Made by a program: the position numbers and the translations under genes
Shown here: positions 28,251 to 38,132 of the stretch, piece by piece
Layout of the letters: every line of letters starts with the position of its first letter
How positions within the stretch are numbered: position 1 is the stretch's first letter
NCBI GenBank assembly: GCA_963708865.1
Contig: CAVPUC010000008.1
Coordinates: forward strand, 310,001 to 374,000
Reading direction: 5' to 3'
DNA length: 64,000 nucleotides
DNA from: DAIDKA01 sp963708865
GTDB taxonomy: Bacteria > Pseudomonadota > Gammaproteobacteria > Steroidobacterales > Steroidobacteraceae
Notes under the pieces: model-generated
The model's input: the letters and a program-made list of their open reading frames with translations, nothing else
Told to the model about the DNA's origin: nothing
Database searches by the model: none

Positions 28251-30070
28251 GGCGCGGTGCCGCCCGCGCAGCTCAACCTGACGCCTCCCGTCACGAAGAT
28301 GCGCGGCCCGGGCGGCGCACCGACCTCGCCGTGCAGCACCTTCAGATAACGCTCCAGCGCTTCGGTGTCGAGCGGCCCCACCTCATCGACCGGCAGTCCC
28401 GTAAAGCCGTGGAAGTCATCGCCGCCGCCGACCAGGAAGTCGTTCACGGCCACCTCGTAGACACCTTCGCTGCGAATCGGCCGGTGCCGCGCATCGCAGG
28501 CCAGCACCACGTGCGCACCGCTCGGCTGCGCCGGGTCCCATTGGTAGTACAGGCCCGATGTCTTCAGAACGCGTGGAATGGCCGCGGGATCCGCCGACCA
28601 CTGCTCTTCCAGCACACGCCGCAGCTGCGCACCCGTCATCGCAAGCTTCAGGATGTGATTGCCGAACGGATGCAGGGTCAGGACATCGGCCCAGGTAATC
28701 GGGCCGGCCGCGAGATCGGCCCGCAGCCCCCCGGGATTCATCAGCCCGATGTCTGCCTGCACCGCGGCGCGCTGGGCGTCGGCCACCAGATCACCGAGCA
28801 GCGATTCGCCCGCCGCCGACAGGCTGCGCGTGAGCGCGATGCGGCTGTGTGCCACCACCCGCGCCACCCGCGGACCCACGGCTTTCGCGGCATCCTGGGT
28901 AAGCTGCGCCACCGCCGGATCGGGATGCAGCCCCACCCCCGCATCGGCCCACGCCGGCCACACGCGGGCGGACTTGGCGAGCACCCGGCCGCTCGCCCGA
29001 TCCAGTTTCAGCCTCAGCTCGCCGTAGGCCACGCCATAGGAGTAGTCCTGTACCACCAGCACGGGGCGGCCGGCGTGGTCCGGCCACAGCGCATTGGTGA
29101 AGTTGTGCGTGTGCCCGGAGATCACCGCATCGATGCCCGGATCCAGATGCGCGATGATGCGCAGCAGCGGTCCATGCCATGCAAAGCCATCGCCCGCGGG
29201 TACCGGCAGGACGCCTTGATGGATGGTCACCAGGATGGTGTGTACCCCCTGCGCCTGCAGCGCCTTGGCGGCGGCATTGATCGCCGTCGCCTCATCCGTG
29301 AACTCCAGGTCCGCGGTCGCCCAGGCCGGTATCAGGGTCGGGGTCTCCTTCAGCACCGCGCCGATGATGCCGACGGGCACTCCTCGAATCACCACCACCG
29401 CATAGGGCGGCAGAAGCGTGCGCCCGGTGCGCCGGTCGATCACATTGGCGCACACATACGGCACGCGGCTGCCGCGCCACGGGTTCTGCAAAAAGGGGCC
29501 GGCCTTGGCGTTGCCGCCATTGAGCAGCCGCAGCAGTTCCGCCGGACCGGCATCAAATTCATGATTGCCCGGGGTGCCGATGACGTGGCAGCGATCCGGA
29601 TCCTCGCGCCAGGCGGCCGCGGAGTAGAAGTGCGTCGCCGCGCCGTACTGGCAGTGGGCATCGGCCAGCAGATTCAGAAACTGCATGGCCGGCTCGTTCT
29701 GCAGCAGGCGCGTGATGGGCGGGCTGGCCCCCAGCAGGTCACCCGCATGGATGATGAGCGTGTCGGCTGGATCGCGGTCGCGGCGGCTTTTCAGATAGGC
29801 GGCGAGCACGGCCGCGCCGCCGGCCGGTCGTCGGCCATCCGGCGCCGCCGGCGTCTGCAGATTGCCGTGAAAGTCATTGAAGGTGAGAACATGCAGCACG
29901 ACTGCGGAGGCCAGCGCCGCTCCGGCCCCGGGGTCCTGCCAGCTCACGGTCACCGCCGGCGGCGGCCAGGGCACCCCTGGGGCAGCGCCAGCAGCGACGC
30001 TCGCCGCGGCCGCCAAGAGGGCGCTCGCCAGAAAATTTATTCTCAATAAAAACAATAAGTTAAGTTTCAT
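28229..30070 (-). CDS. Periplasmic 5'-nucleotidase / cyclic-nucleotide phosphodiesterase family metallophosphatase
   Basis: 613 residues with a signal peptide (MKLNLLFLLRINFLASALLAAAASVAAGA). The N-terminal metallophosphatase domain shows LTFNDFHGN, HAGDLLGASPP, GTPGNHEFDAG and ISGHTHNFTN, the full set of dimetal ligands of the UshA family. The C-terminal substrate-binding domain has LMNPGGLRADL, PFGNHILKLAMTGAQL and VNDFLVGGGDDFHGF. It probably hydrolyses extracellular nucleotides for salvage. ATG 30070 gives the signal peptide. Divergent from the RND operon. Confidence 0.9.
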   Translation of the reverse strand: MKLNLLFLLRINFLASALLAAAASVAAGAAPGVPWPPPAVTVSWQDPGAGAALASAVVLHVLTFNDFHGNLQTPAAPDGRRPAGGAAVLAAYLKSRRDRDPADTLIIHAGDLLGASPPITRLLQNEPAMQFLNLLADAHCQYGAATHFYSAAAWREDPDRCHVIGTPGNHEFDAGPAELLRLLNGGNAKAGPFLQNPWRGSRVPYVCANVIDRRTGRTLLPPYAVVVIRGVPVGIIGAVLKETPTLIPAWATADLEFTDEATAINAAAKALQAQGVHTILVTIHQGVLPVPAGDGFAWHGPLLRIIAHLDPGIDAVISGHTHNFTNALWPDHAGRPVLVVQDYSYGVAYGELRLKLDRASGRVLAKSARVWPAWADAGVGLHPDPAVAQLTQDAAKAVGPRVARVVAHSRIALTRSLSAAGESLLGDLVADAQRAAVQADIGLMNPGGLRADLAAGPITWADVLTLHPFGNHILKLAMTGAQLRRVLEEQWSADPAAIPRVLKTSGLYYQWDPAQPSGAHVVLACDARHRPIRSEGVYEVAVNDFLVGGGDDFHGFTGLPVDEVGPLDTEALERYLKVLHGEVGAPPGPRIFVTGGVRLSCAGGTAPQPASSP

Positions 30071-30112
30071 TGGCGGTTCGCACACCGACCCGGTGAGCCG
30101 AATGTTAAATAA

Positions 30113-30157
30113 CGGTAATTACCCCGTAAGGCACTTTCAGTAAGATTATCGATAATC
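30113..30157. promoter_or_regulatory. Two palindromes between nucleotidase and RND pump genes
   Basis: GGTAATTACC (30114-30123), inside the imperfect inverted repeat ACGGTAATTACCCCGT, and GATTATCGATAATC (30144-30157), a perfect 14-bp palindrome 27 bp before the RND start. They are AT-rich islands in a GC-rich region and are candidate operators, possibly for the GntR-type regulator encoded at the end of the pump operon. Confidence 0.4.
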
Positions 30158-30183
30158 GATTCCCCAGCGACTGGTGCTCACCC

Positions 30184-33100
30184 ATGTGGATTGTCGAGGT
30201 GGCGCTGAAGCGCCCCTATACCTTCATTGTCCTCGCCCTGCTCCTGCCGCTGCTTGGCGCTCTCACGCTTTTGGGCACGCCGCTGCGCGCGGGTATGCCG
30301 GTGGACATCTTCCCCGATATCGCCATCCCCATCATTGCAGTCAATTTCAATTACGCGGGTATGTCACCGGATGATATTTCCGGGCGCATCAGCGCGCAGT
30401 TCGAGCGCTACGCGACCACCATCGTCAACGACATCGAGCATGTCGAGGCGCAAAGCTACCCAGGCATGACCGTCATCAAGCTGTTCTTCCAGCCCGGTGT
30501 GAACATTGACCTGGCGATGTCGCAGGTGACGTCCTATGGCCAGACGGTGTTGCGACAGATGCCGCCGGGCGCAACCCCACCGCTGGTCCTCAAGTACAGC
30601 GCCGCAAGCGTCCCCATCCTGCAGCTCGCCATGTCGAGCGACAAGCTCACCGAGGCGCAGCTGTTCGACTTCGGCAATCAGGTGATCCGCTCGCAGATCG
30701 CCACCATCGCCGGCGTTTCGATTCCCTACCCCTTTGGCGGAGCGACCCGTCAGGTGCAGATCGATCTGCGACCCGATGCCCTGCGGGCCCAGGGCCTCAC
30801 CCCCGTCGACGTCAATAATGCGATCACCAACCAGGCGCTCATTGTACCGGCCGGCACCCAGAAGATCGGCGACACCGAATACAACGTGCGCCTCAATGCC
30901 AGCCCCACGACCATCGATGCCCTGAACGATCTGCCGGTGCGCAGTCGCGACGGCTCGGTCACCTACATCCGCGATGTCGCCTTCGTGCATGACGGCCACC
31001 CGCCACAGACCAATGTCGTGCGCGTCAATGGGCGCCGCGCGGTGCTGATGTCGATCCAGAAGACCGGTTCGGCATCGACCCTCAGCATCGTCAATGAGAT
31101 CAAGGCCCGCATGCCGCGCGTGCAGGAGTTGATCCCGGAAGGCGCTTCGGTCGCCGCCACCGGCGATCAGTCGGTGTTCGTGCGCGCCGCCATTCGCGGT
31201 GTCGTCACCGAGGCGTTGATCGCAGCGGCCCTGACGGCCCTGATGGTGCTGCTGTTCCTCGGTAGCTGGCGCAGCACCCTCATCATCGCGATCTCGATCC
31301 CGCTGTCGATCCTCTCTTCCATCATTCTGCTGGGCGCCCTCGGCGAGACCATCAACCTCATGACCCTCGGCGGTCTCGCGCTGGCCGTGGGCATCCTCGT
31401 GGACGATGCCACGGTCACCATCGAGAACATCAACCGCCACCTTGAAGAGGGCATGGACGTAACGCCCGCCATTCTGGAGGGGTCGCGACAGATCGCGGTG
31501 CCTGCGCTGGTCTCCACCCTGTCGATCTGCATTGTGTTCGTACCAATGTTCCTGCTCACGGGCGTGGCACGTTATCTGTTCGTACCGCTGGCCGAGGCGG
31601 TCGTGTTCGCGATGCTGACCTCCTACCTCTTGTCACGGACGCTGGTGCCGACGCTGTGCAGATACTGGCTGCGCACGGCGGCCGACGAGAAAGCGGCGCT
31701 CGCCGCTCCGAATCCCTGGCAGCGTGTCCAGCGCCGCTTCGAAGCACGCTTCGAATCCCTGCGTGCGCGCTATCACGAGGTGCTCAAGTCGGCCCTCGCC
31801 AATAGCCGGCCCTTCATGATCGTCTTTCTGGCGCTCGCCTTTGCCTCGATGATCATCTATCCCTTCCTCGGCCGGAACTTCTTCCCCGAAGTGGATGCGG
31901 GTCAGATCAGACTGCATGTGCGCGGACCCACGGGCTTTCGCGTGGAGGATACCGCCGGCCTCATCGATCGGGTCGAGGACGCCGTGCGCAAGGTGATTCC
32001 GCCGGACCAGATCAGCAGCCTGGTCGACAATATCGGGCTGGCTGTTTCCAGCATCAACGTCACTTATAGTACCTCCGGTACCGTCGGCAGTTCGGATGCG
32101 GACGTGCTGATATCGCTGAAGCCGGGACACGCACACACCTCGGACTACGTGCGCACCCTGCGTCGCGATCTGCCGCGGAAGTTTCCGGGAGCGAGCTTCG
32201 CGTTCCTGCCGGCCGACATCGTCAGTCAGATCCTCAACTTCGGCATCCCGGCGCCGATAGACATCCAGATCGTCGGCCCGAGTCCGAAGAATCGCGACGT
32301 CGCCAATCAGTTGCTGGAGTCGCTCCGGCACGTCCCGGGTCTGGTGGATACCCGCATCCAGGAGCCGCCGGATGAACCGGAAATCCGGGTGCAGACGGAC
32401 CGCAGCCGCGCCCAGCAGCTGGGGATCACCCAGCGCGATGTGGCCAATAACCTGCTGCTGACCCTGTCCGGCAGCAGCCAGATCGCGCCCACCTTCTGGC
32501 TGAATCCGGAAAACGGCCTGCAGTATCCGCTGGTGGCACAGACGCCGCAGTACCGCATGACCTCGCTCGATGACCTGCGCAACGTTCCGGTCACCTCCGG
32601 TGCCAACGCGCAGATTCTCGGCGGCGTCGCGACGCTGACCCGCGGCACGACACCCGCGGTGATCTATCACTACGATAGCCAGAACCTCATCGATATCTAC
32701 GGCGATGTGCAGGACCGGGATCTGGGTTCGGTGGCCGACGACATCAATGCGAAAATCGCCGCGCTCGACGGCAAGCTCCCCAAGGCCACCCACATCGTGC
32801 TGCGCGGCCAGGTGCAGACCATGTTGAGTTCCTACACGGGACTGGCGATCGGCGTCGTGGGCGCGGTGCTGCTGGTCTACCTGCTGATCGTCATCAACTT
32901 CCAGTCCTGGGCGGATCCTTTCATCATCATCACGGCACTGCCCGCGGCGATCGCCGGCATCGCCTGGATGCTGCTCATCACGGGCACCACGCTGAGCGTT
33001 CCGGCGTTGACCGGCGCCATCATGTGTATCGGCGTGGCGACCGCCAACAGCATCCTGGTGGTGAGCTTCGCCCGCGACCGCATGAACGAAGGGGCAACCG

Positions 33101-33366
33101 CGCTGCAGGCGGCGCTGGACGCCGGCTTCACCCGCTTCCGCCCCGTGCTCATGACCGCGCTGGCGATGATGATCGGCATGCTGCCCATGTCATTGGGCAT
33201 GGGCGAAGGCGGCGAACAGAATGCACCGCTCGGCCGCGCCGTGATCGGTGGCTTGCTGCTGGCGACCGTCGCCACGCTGCTCTTTGTACCGGTGGTGTTC
33301 GCCGCCGTGCATGGCCGCAGGCGCCCATCGGAACCGGCGCACGCGCATTCGCTCTCCCACGCCTGA
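30184..33366 (+). CDS. RND efflux pump inner-membrane permease
   Basis: A 1060-residue proton-driven exporter. MWIVEVALKRPYTFIVLALLLPLLG starts TM1; PVDIFPDIAIPIIAVNFNYAGMSPDDI is the usual porter entry. The proton-relay helix carries LAVGILVDDATVTIENINRH with the two adjacent Asp. The second half repeats the layout (ANSRPFMIVFLALAF, VNFQSW-like INFQSWADPFIII, MCIGVATANSILVVSFARD, MTALAMMIGMLPMS). In the second-half TM the Lys typical of relay helices is not obvious. Substrate cannot be told. It leads a pump operon: permease, adaptor 32 bp later, outer-membrane channel, regulator. Confidence 0.93.
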   Translation: MWIVEVALKRPYTFIVLALLLPLLGALTLLGTPLRAGMPVDIFPDIAIPIIAVNFNYAGMSPDDISGRISAQFERYATTIVNDIEHVEAQSYPGMTVIKLFFQPGVNIDLAMSQVTSYGQTVLRQMPPGATPPLVLKYSAASVPILQLAMSSDKLTEAQLFDFGNQVIRSQIATIAGVSIPYPFGGATRQVQIDLRPDALRAQGLTPVDVNNAITNQALIVPAGTQKIGDTEYNVRLNASPTTIDALNDLPVRSRDGSVTYIRDVAFVHDGHPPQTNVVRVNGRRAVLMSIQKTGSASTLSIVNEIKARMPRVQELIPEGASVAATGDQSVFVRAAIRGVVTEALIAAALTALMVLLFLGSWRSTLIIAISIPLSILSSIILLGALGETINLMTLGGLALAVGILVDDATVTIENINRHLEEGMDVTPAILEGSRQIAVPALVSTLSICIVFVPMFLLTGVARYLFVPLAEAVVFAMLTSYLLSRTLVPTLCRYWLRTAADEKAALAAPNPWQRVQRRFEARFESLRARYHEVLKSALANSRPFMIVFLALAFASMIIYPFLGRNFFPEVDAGQIRLHVRGPTGFRVEDTAGLIDRVEDAVRKVIPPDQISSLVDNIGLAVSSINVTYSTSGTVGSSDADVLISLKPGHAHTSDYVRTLRRDLPRKFPGASFAFLPADIVSQILNFGIPAPIDIQIVGPSPKNRDVANQLLESLRHVPGLVDTRIQEPPDEPEIRVQTDRSRAQQLGITQRDVANNLLLTLSGSSQIAPTFWLNPENGLQYPLVAQTPQYRMTSLDDLRNVPVTSGANAQILGGVATLTRGTTPAVIYHYDSQNLIDIYGDVQDRDLGSVADDINAKIAALDGKLPKATHIVLRGQVQTMLSSYTGLAIGVVGAVLLVYLLIVINFQSWADPFIIITALPAAIAGIAWMLLITGTTLSVPALTGAIMCIGVATANSILVVSFARDRMNEGATALQAALDAGFTRFRPVLMTALAMMIGMLPMSLGMGEGGEQNAPLGRAVIGGLLLATVATLLFVPVVFAAVHGRRRPSEPAHAHSLSHA

Positions 33367-33398
33367 CCCCGACACGTACCGATACCGGACTTTCAACT

Positions 33399-34577
33399 AT
33401 GCACGCATCCAATACATCCAAGACCCGGATCCGCATGAACGGATTTGCCCGAGTGGGCGCCGTGATCGCCATTGCGGCGGTCGCCTTGGTGATCTGGAGC
33501 ATATTCTCGGCCCACCGTGCTGCGGCGAAACTCGCCATCGCGACCGATGATGCGGCCATCGTCACCGTCAGCACCACGCATCCGAAACCCTCGGACCCGA
33601 CCGGGAGCGAACTGATCCTCCCCGGCAGCGTGCAAGCCAACATTGATGCACCGATCTACGCGCGCACCAGCGGTTATCTGAAACGCTGGCTGGTGGATAT
33701 TGGCACACGGGTAAAAGCCGGCCAGCTGCTGGCGGAAATCGACACGCCGGAGGTTCAGCAGCAATTGAGCCAGGCTGAGGCCGATGTCGCCAATGCGCAA
33801 GCCAACGCGAAGATCGCCTCGGTTACGGCGGACCGCTGGGAATCGCTGCGCAAAACCGACTCGGTGTCCCGCCAGGACGCGGATGAGAAGGCCAGCCTCG
33901 CCGAGGCCAGCAAGGCGCAGCTGCAGGCCGCCAACGCCAACCTGCAGCGGCTGCGGGATCTGTCGGGGTTTCAGCGCATCGTGGCGCCCTTCGATGGCGT
34001 CATCACCGCGCGTGATACCGACGTCGGCCGCCTCATCACCGCCGGCGGCGGTAGCGGTCCCGAACTCTTCCGCATCAGTGATGAACGGCAGCTGCGGCTG
34101 TACGTGCGGGTGCCGCAGGCCTTTGCGCCGCTGATGGGACCCACGACTACGGCCGCCGTGGCGTTCCCGGATCACCCCGGTACCACCTTCAGCGCGCGGA
34201 TGGACTCCACCGCCAGCGCCATCGATCCGGCGACCAACACTCTGCTGGTGCAGCTTAAGGTCGACAACGCCAACGGCGCGTTGCTGCCGGGAGCCTACGC
34301 TGACGTGCACTTCAAGGTACCGCCCGGCGCCCAGTCATTGCAGCTGCCTGCCAATACGCTGCTGTTCCGCAGCGATGGCATCCATGTGGCCACGGTGGAT
34401 GCCAACGGTCAGGTCATCCTGAAGCCCATCATCATCGGCCGCGACTATGGTTCAGCCATCGAGGTGGTGAATGGCCTGACGCCGCAGGATGAGGTCATCC
34501 TGAGCCCGCCCGATTCGCTGCTGGATCATGCGCACGTGCGGGTCGTCGCGGCGCCCAAGTCCGCGGCCGGAGCCTGA
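33399..34577 (+). CDS. RND efflux periplasmic adaptor subunit
   Basis: 392 residues of the HlyD/AcrA membrane-fusion family. One N-terminal membrane helix (VGAVIAIAAVALVIWSIFS) anchors it. The lipoyl half-motifs are ANIDAPIYARTSGYLKRWLVDIGTRVKAGQLLAEID and LSGFQRIVAPFDGVITARDTDVG, flanking a coiled-coil hairpin (about residues 115-175, Ala/Gln/Glu-rich). The beta-barrel has LRLYVRVPQAF and LLPGAYADVHFKV. It links the permease to the outer-membrane channel. ATG 33399 chosen; the frame is open upstream inside the permease gene. Confidence 0.93.
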   Translation: MHASNTSKTRIRMNGFARVGAVIAIAAVALVIWSIFSAHRAAAKLAIATDDAAIVTVSTTHPKPSDPTGSELILPGSVQANIDAPIYARTSGYLKRWLVDIGTRVKAGQLLAEIDTPEVQQQLSQAEADVANAQANAKIASVTADRWESLRKTDSVSRQDADEKASLAEASKAQLQAANANLQRLRDLSGFQRIVAPFDGVITARDTDVGRLITAGGGSGPELFRISDERQLRLYVRVPQAFAPLMGPTTTAAVAFPDHPGTTFSARMDSTASAIDPATNTLLVQLKVDNANGALLPGAYADVHFKVPPGAQSLQLPANTLLFRSDGIHVATVDANGQVILKPIIIGRDYGSAIEVVNGLTPQDEVILSPPDSLLDHAHVRVVAAPKSAAGA

Positions 34578-34579
34578 TC

Positions 34580-36013
34580 GTGATACGTCTGGTCATTGGC
34601 GGCACGCTCGCGGCACTGCTGTGTGCCTGCTCGCTGGCGCCCCGCTACGTTGCGCCCAAGCTGGACCAGGACGTGGCGCAGTACAAGGAGGCCGGTGACT
34701 GGGCGCCGGCCGCACCGGCCGACGATCAACCGCGTCCCGACTGGTGGCAGGCGTTTGGCGATCCGAAGCTCGATGAACTTGAGCAGCAGCTGCACGCCGG
34801 CAACCCGGATCTGCGCGGCGCCTTTGCGCGCTTCCGTGAGGCGCGCGCCCTCGCCGGCGAAGCCCGTTCGCAGGAATATCCACAGTTGAATGCCAATGCC
34901 TCGGCCATTCGCGGCCGCGCGTCAGTCAATGCACCGAACACGCTGGCCGACGGCAAGACCGGCAATGACTTCATCACGTCCCTGGACGTGGCGTGGGAGA
35001 TCGACCTGTTCGGTCGTCTGCGCAATACCACCGCAGCCGCCAAGGCGCGTGCCCAGGGCAGCGCCGCGGATTTCGCCGCGCTGAATCTGACCCTGCAGGC
35101 GGAGCTTGCGACGGATTACTTCACGCTGCGCGGTGATGATGCGACGGTGAAGCTGCTGGAGGATTCGGTCAGCCAATTTGACACCGCGTGGGAGCAGACC
35201 CAGCGGCGCTACGACACCGGCGTCGCCGCGGCTACGGACCTCGACCAGGCCGACACCCTGCGACAGAACGCGCGGGCGCAGCTCGCGGCGACGCGCCTGC
35301 AGCGCGCGCAGCTCGAACATGCGATCGCGGTGCTGCTGGGCCTGCCACCGTCCAGCTTCACACTGCCGACCGCGCCACTGGCCGCCGAGCCGCCCTCCAT
35401 TAAAGTTGCATTGCCCTCGGCACTGCTGCAACGGCGCCCGGATGTGGCGAGCGCCGAACGCGAAGTGGCCGCGGCCAACGCCGGCATCGGCGTCGCCCGC
35501 GCCGCCTGGTTTCCGGTGTTTTCGCTGCAGGCCGCGGCCGCCGGCTTTGAAAGTGTCGCCACCGCCAACTGGATCGGAGCGCCCAGCCGCTTCTGGTCCA
35601 TTGGCCCCGGAGCGCAGCTGCCGCTGCTGGATGTCGGCGGTCGATCGGCCGTGAATGCCCGGGCCCGCGCCGTTTATGACGAGTCGGTTGCCAGCTATCG
35701 CAAGACCGCGCTGACCGCTTATCAGGAAGTCGAAGACAATCTGGTCGCGGTACGCCGCCTGAGCGAGGAGCAGGCCGCCGATGCGGCAGCCGCCAAGTCC
35801 GCACAAAGCGCCGCCTATCACGCCGATGAGCGCTACGCGGCGGGCGTTGCCGACTATATCGAGGTCACCACGACGCACACGGCGGCGCTGTCGGCCCAAA
35901 GCGCCGCGCTGGCGGCGCAGGCGGCACGGCTGAATGCCGCGGTTTCGCTGGTCCAGGCGCTGGGCGGCGGCTGGACCACCACCCCTGATCACCTGAATTC
36001 ACCGACGCTGTGA
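34580..36013 (+). CDS. Outer-membrane efflux lipoprotein (NodT/OprM family)
   Basis: 477 residues from GTG 34580, 2 bp after the adaptor stop. The signal sequence ends in lipobox LLCAC (Cys17 lipidated), followed by SLAPRYVAP. RPDWWQAFGDPKLDELEQQ, SLDVAWEIDLFGRLR, RRYDTGVAAATDLDQAD, RRPDVASAEREVAAANAGIGVARAAWFP and a second repeat ending VEDNLVAVRRL are the family blocks of the trimeric TolC-like channel. Completes a tripartite pump. Its stop overlaps the start of the GntR gene. Confidence 0.94.
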   Translation: MIRLVIGGTLAALLCACSLAPRYVAPKLDQDVAQYKEAGDWAPAAPADDQPRPDWWQAFGDPKLDELEQQLHAGNPDLRGAFARFREARALAGEARSQEYPQLNANASAIRGRASVNAPNTLADGKTGNDFITSLDVAWEIDLFGRLRNTTAAAKARAQGSAADFAALNLTLQAELATDYFTLRGDDATVKLLEDSVSQFDTAWEQTQRRYDTGVAAATDLDQADTLRQNARAQLAATRLQRAQLEHAIAVLLGLPPSSFTLPTAPLAAEPPSIKVALPSALLQRRPDVASAEREVAAANAGIGVARAAWFPVFSLQAAAAGFESVATANWIGAPSRFWSIGPGAQLPLLDVGGRSAVNARARAVYDESVASYRKTALTAYQEVEDNLVAVRRLSEEQAADAAAAKSAQSAAYHADERYAAGVADYIEVTTTHTAALSAQSAALAAQAARLNAAVSLVQALGGGWTTTPDHLNSPTL

Positions 36014-36660
36014 TGGACACCGCCCTCAAACGCGTCTGCATGCGCGACCGCATCCGCGATGTGCTGGTGGCACGCATCCTGGATGGCACCTACGCTTCCG
36101 GCCTGCAACTGAAGGAGCTGTCGCTGGCGCGGGAGTTCAACGTCAGCCAGTCTCCGGTACGCGAGGCCCTGCGCGAGCTGGAAGGCACGGGTCTGGTGAC
36201 CTCCGAGCGCTATCGCGGCACGCGCGTGCGCGGGGCCGACTCCGTGGAAATGCGCGAGTCGTATGAGTTACGCCTGATGATGGAGGTCCGCTCCATCGAG
36301 CGCGGCCTGCCCCTAAGTACAGCAATGGTCGAGACGCTGCAGTCCTGCATTACCAACATGGCGGCCGCCGTCGCCCGCAACGACGCGGAGCAGTACATCG
36401 ATTGGGCCTTGAATTTCCATCGCAGTCTGGTGGCGATGGGAGGCAATGGCACGTTCCTGAAGCTTTGGGACTCGTTTCACTGGGATGTGCGCGGGCGCAT
36501 CGCCCTGCGCCGGCTGGCCGCCGTGGGCGCGGGCCTCTCGCCCATGGTCGTTATGCATGAGCGTCTGATGCAGACCCTGCGCGAAGGTAATACCTGCCGC
36601 GCGGTCGAGGAGCTGACGACCATCCTGCAATCGGTCTCGGGCGCGTTCGCGACCGAGTGA
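36013..36660 (+). CDS. GntR-family regulator with FCD-type C-terminal domain
   Basis: 215 residues. The winged-helix DNA-binding domain spans about 10-75: RDRIRDVLVARILDGTYASG, LKELSLAREFNVSQSPVREALRELEGTGLV, and wing RYRGTRVRG. The C-terminal all-helical ligand-binding region resembles FCD, with EMRESYELRLMMEVRSIERG; the metal-ligand pattern is partial (NFHRSLV and MVVMHERLMQTL carry the expected His). ATG 36013 overlaps the channel stop (TGATG), so it is the last gene of the pump operon and a likely local regulator. Confidence 0.9.
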   Translation: MDTALKRVCMRDRIRDVLVARILDGTYASGLQLKELSLAREFNVSQSPVREALRELEGTGLVTSERYRGTRVRGADSVEMRESYELRLMMEVRSIERGLPLSTAMVETLQSCITNMAAAVARNDAEQYIDWALNFHRSLVAMGGNGTFLKLWDSFHWDVRGRIALRRLAAVGAGLSPMVVMHERLMQTLREGNTCRAVEELTTILQSVSGAFATE

Positions 36661-36661
36661 G

Positions 36662-38047
36662 TTACTGACCCAGCCGGGTCCAGAAAGCCACGAACAGCTG
36701 GGTGGACAGGACGTACCCCAAGGCGACGTTCACCAAGACGCCGGCCGTGAAGGCATAGAAAGGTCGTGCGCCGACGGCCGCGAAATCCCGGATCCGGGTG
36801 GACAGGCCGATGCTGAGGAACGTGAACGTGAATGCCCAGATGCGCAGCGACTGCAGCGGCGTCACCAGCGATGGCAGCACGAGCTTGCGGTAATCGGCGA
36901 AGCTGTAGCCGCGCGACACCAGTGTGATGATCAGTGATGCCGCCAGGAACCCCAGCACGAACTTCGGGAAGCGCTGCCAGATCTGGCCGGCTTTGGCCTC
37001 CGAGCGGTTGTCCGTCTGCCAAAAGGTGGTCGCGATGATCGACAGCACGAAGGCCCAAACACCAATCCAGATGTCGCGGCCGATGACTTTCATCAGCGTG
37101 AAGGCGTTCACCGCGGCGTCGGCGTTACCGGCTATGCCGGCCACCTTGCCGGCATAGCCGCCGTAGGCCTGGGCTGCCGCAAGTCCCGTGGCGTCGGCGA
37201 GTTCGGAAGTGCCGATCCAGGCGCCGGCGACGCCGGTTGCGAGCCCGAGGCTGCGGGCCGCCAGCGGCAGCACGAAGATCAGCACGATGGCCCAGAAGAC
37301 CACCAGCGATATCGCAATGCCGGTCTGATCCTTCTTGGCACCGACCGCCGCGCTGATGGCAATCGATGCCGATACGCCGCATACGGCGCCGCCGGTGCCG
37401 AGTACGGCGGCGAGACGCCGATCCAGTCCCAGGCGCGTGGCCGCGAAGTAGATCACGCCAAAAGTCACCACCGACACGATCGCGGCCTGCAGCAACGCCA
37501 CCGGACCCGCCCAGGCGATCAAGGTGAGCGGCAGGCTGGTTCCCAGCAGCACGATGCCGGTCTTGATGTACAACTCGACCCGCACGCCCGCGGCCGCGGC
37601 TTTGGGCAGCCCCACGGTGTTTGAGATCAAAAGGCCCACCACCAGTCCCACCAGCGGCGGCTCAAGGCTATAGCGCGCGGCCTGATCCCACTGGCCCAGG
37701 AAATACAGCACGAGCGCACCCAGGAAGATAAAGACGAACGTACCCAGGAAGCTGCCGAGCCGGTAGCCGAGCGAGCGGGCACCGAGCGCGAACACCGCCG
37801 ACCACAGCACGAACAGCGCCAGATATTGCAGCGCGTGGTCCCGCAACTGCGCACCAACTTCCGCGACATGGGTCCACTTCTGGGGCGCGACGGCGAGCCA
37901 CTTGATGCTGCTGCCGCTCAAAAACAGCGCGACCGCAACGCCGATCAGGCCAATGCCGATGGCGATCGCCCACAGATCTTCGCTGTTATTCGGGCCGGTG
38001 AGGGGACCGGTGACCTCGGGCTCGACGGCGCTGGCGACGGAATTCAT
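36662..38047 (-). CDS. YeiH-family putative sulfate exporter
   Basis: A 461-residue polytopic membrane protein with about eleven helices. Signature segments are YSLEPPLVGLVVGLLISN, VELYIKTGIVLLGTSLPL, LAAVLGTGGAVCGVSASIAISAAVGAKKD, and ADAAVNAFTLMKVIGRDIWIGVWAFVLS, matching the Cons_hypoth698 (PF03601) family. Substrate is uncertain; some members are annotated as sulfate or cysteate-related exporters. Its N-terminal 30 residues are an extra soluble tail. Convergent with the GntR gene, 1 bp between stops. Confidence 0.88.
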   Translation of the reverse strand: MNSVASAVEPEVTGPLTGPNNSEDLWAIAIGIGLIGVAVALFLSGSSIKWLAVAPQKWTHVAEVGAQLRDHALQYLALFVLWSAVFALGARSLGYRLGSFLGTFVFIFLGALVLYFLGQWDQAARYSLEPPLVGLVVGLLISNTVGLPKAAAAGVRVELYIKTGIVLLGTSLPLTLIAWAGPVALLQAAIVSVVTFGVIYFAATRLGLDRRLAAVLGTGGAVCGVSASIAISAAVGAKKDQTGIAISLVVFWAIVLIFVLPLAARSLGLATGVAGAWIGTSELADATGLAAAQAYGGYAGKVAGIAGNADAAVNAFTLMKVIGRDIWIGVWAFVLSIIATTFWQTDNRSEAKAGQIWQRFPKFVLGFLAASLIITLVSRGYSFADYRKLVLPSLVTPLQSLRIWAFTFTFLSIGLSTRIRDFAAVGARPFYAFTAGVLVNVALGYVLSTQLFVAFWTRLGQ

Positions 38048-38132
38048 AGGCTGCCAAGCGTAGCCGAGCCGGCTGCGTAAAGCTCATAGCGACTGCGCAT
38101 GAGCTTATGCCAACCCGCGGCGACCTTGGCGA

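Noticed and set aside
28331..30049. A 572-codon plus-strand frame opposite the nucleotidase
   Set aside because: Shadow of the metallophosphatase gene; His/Arg/Gln-rich with no domain.
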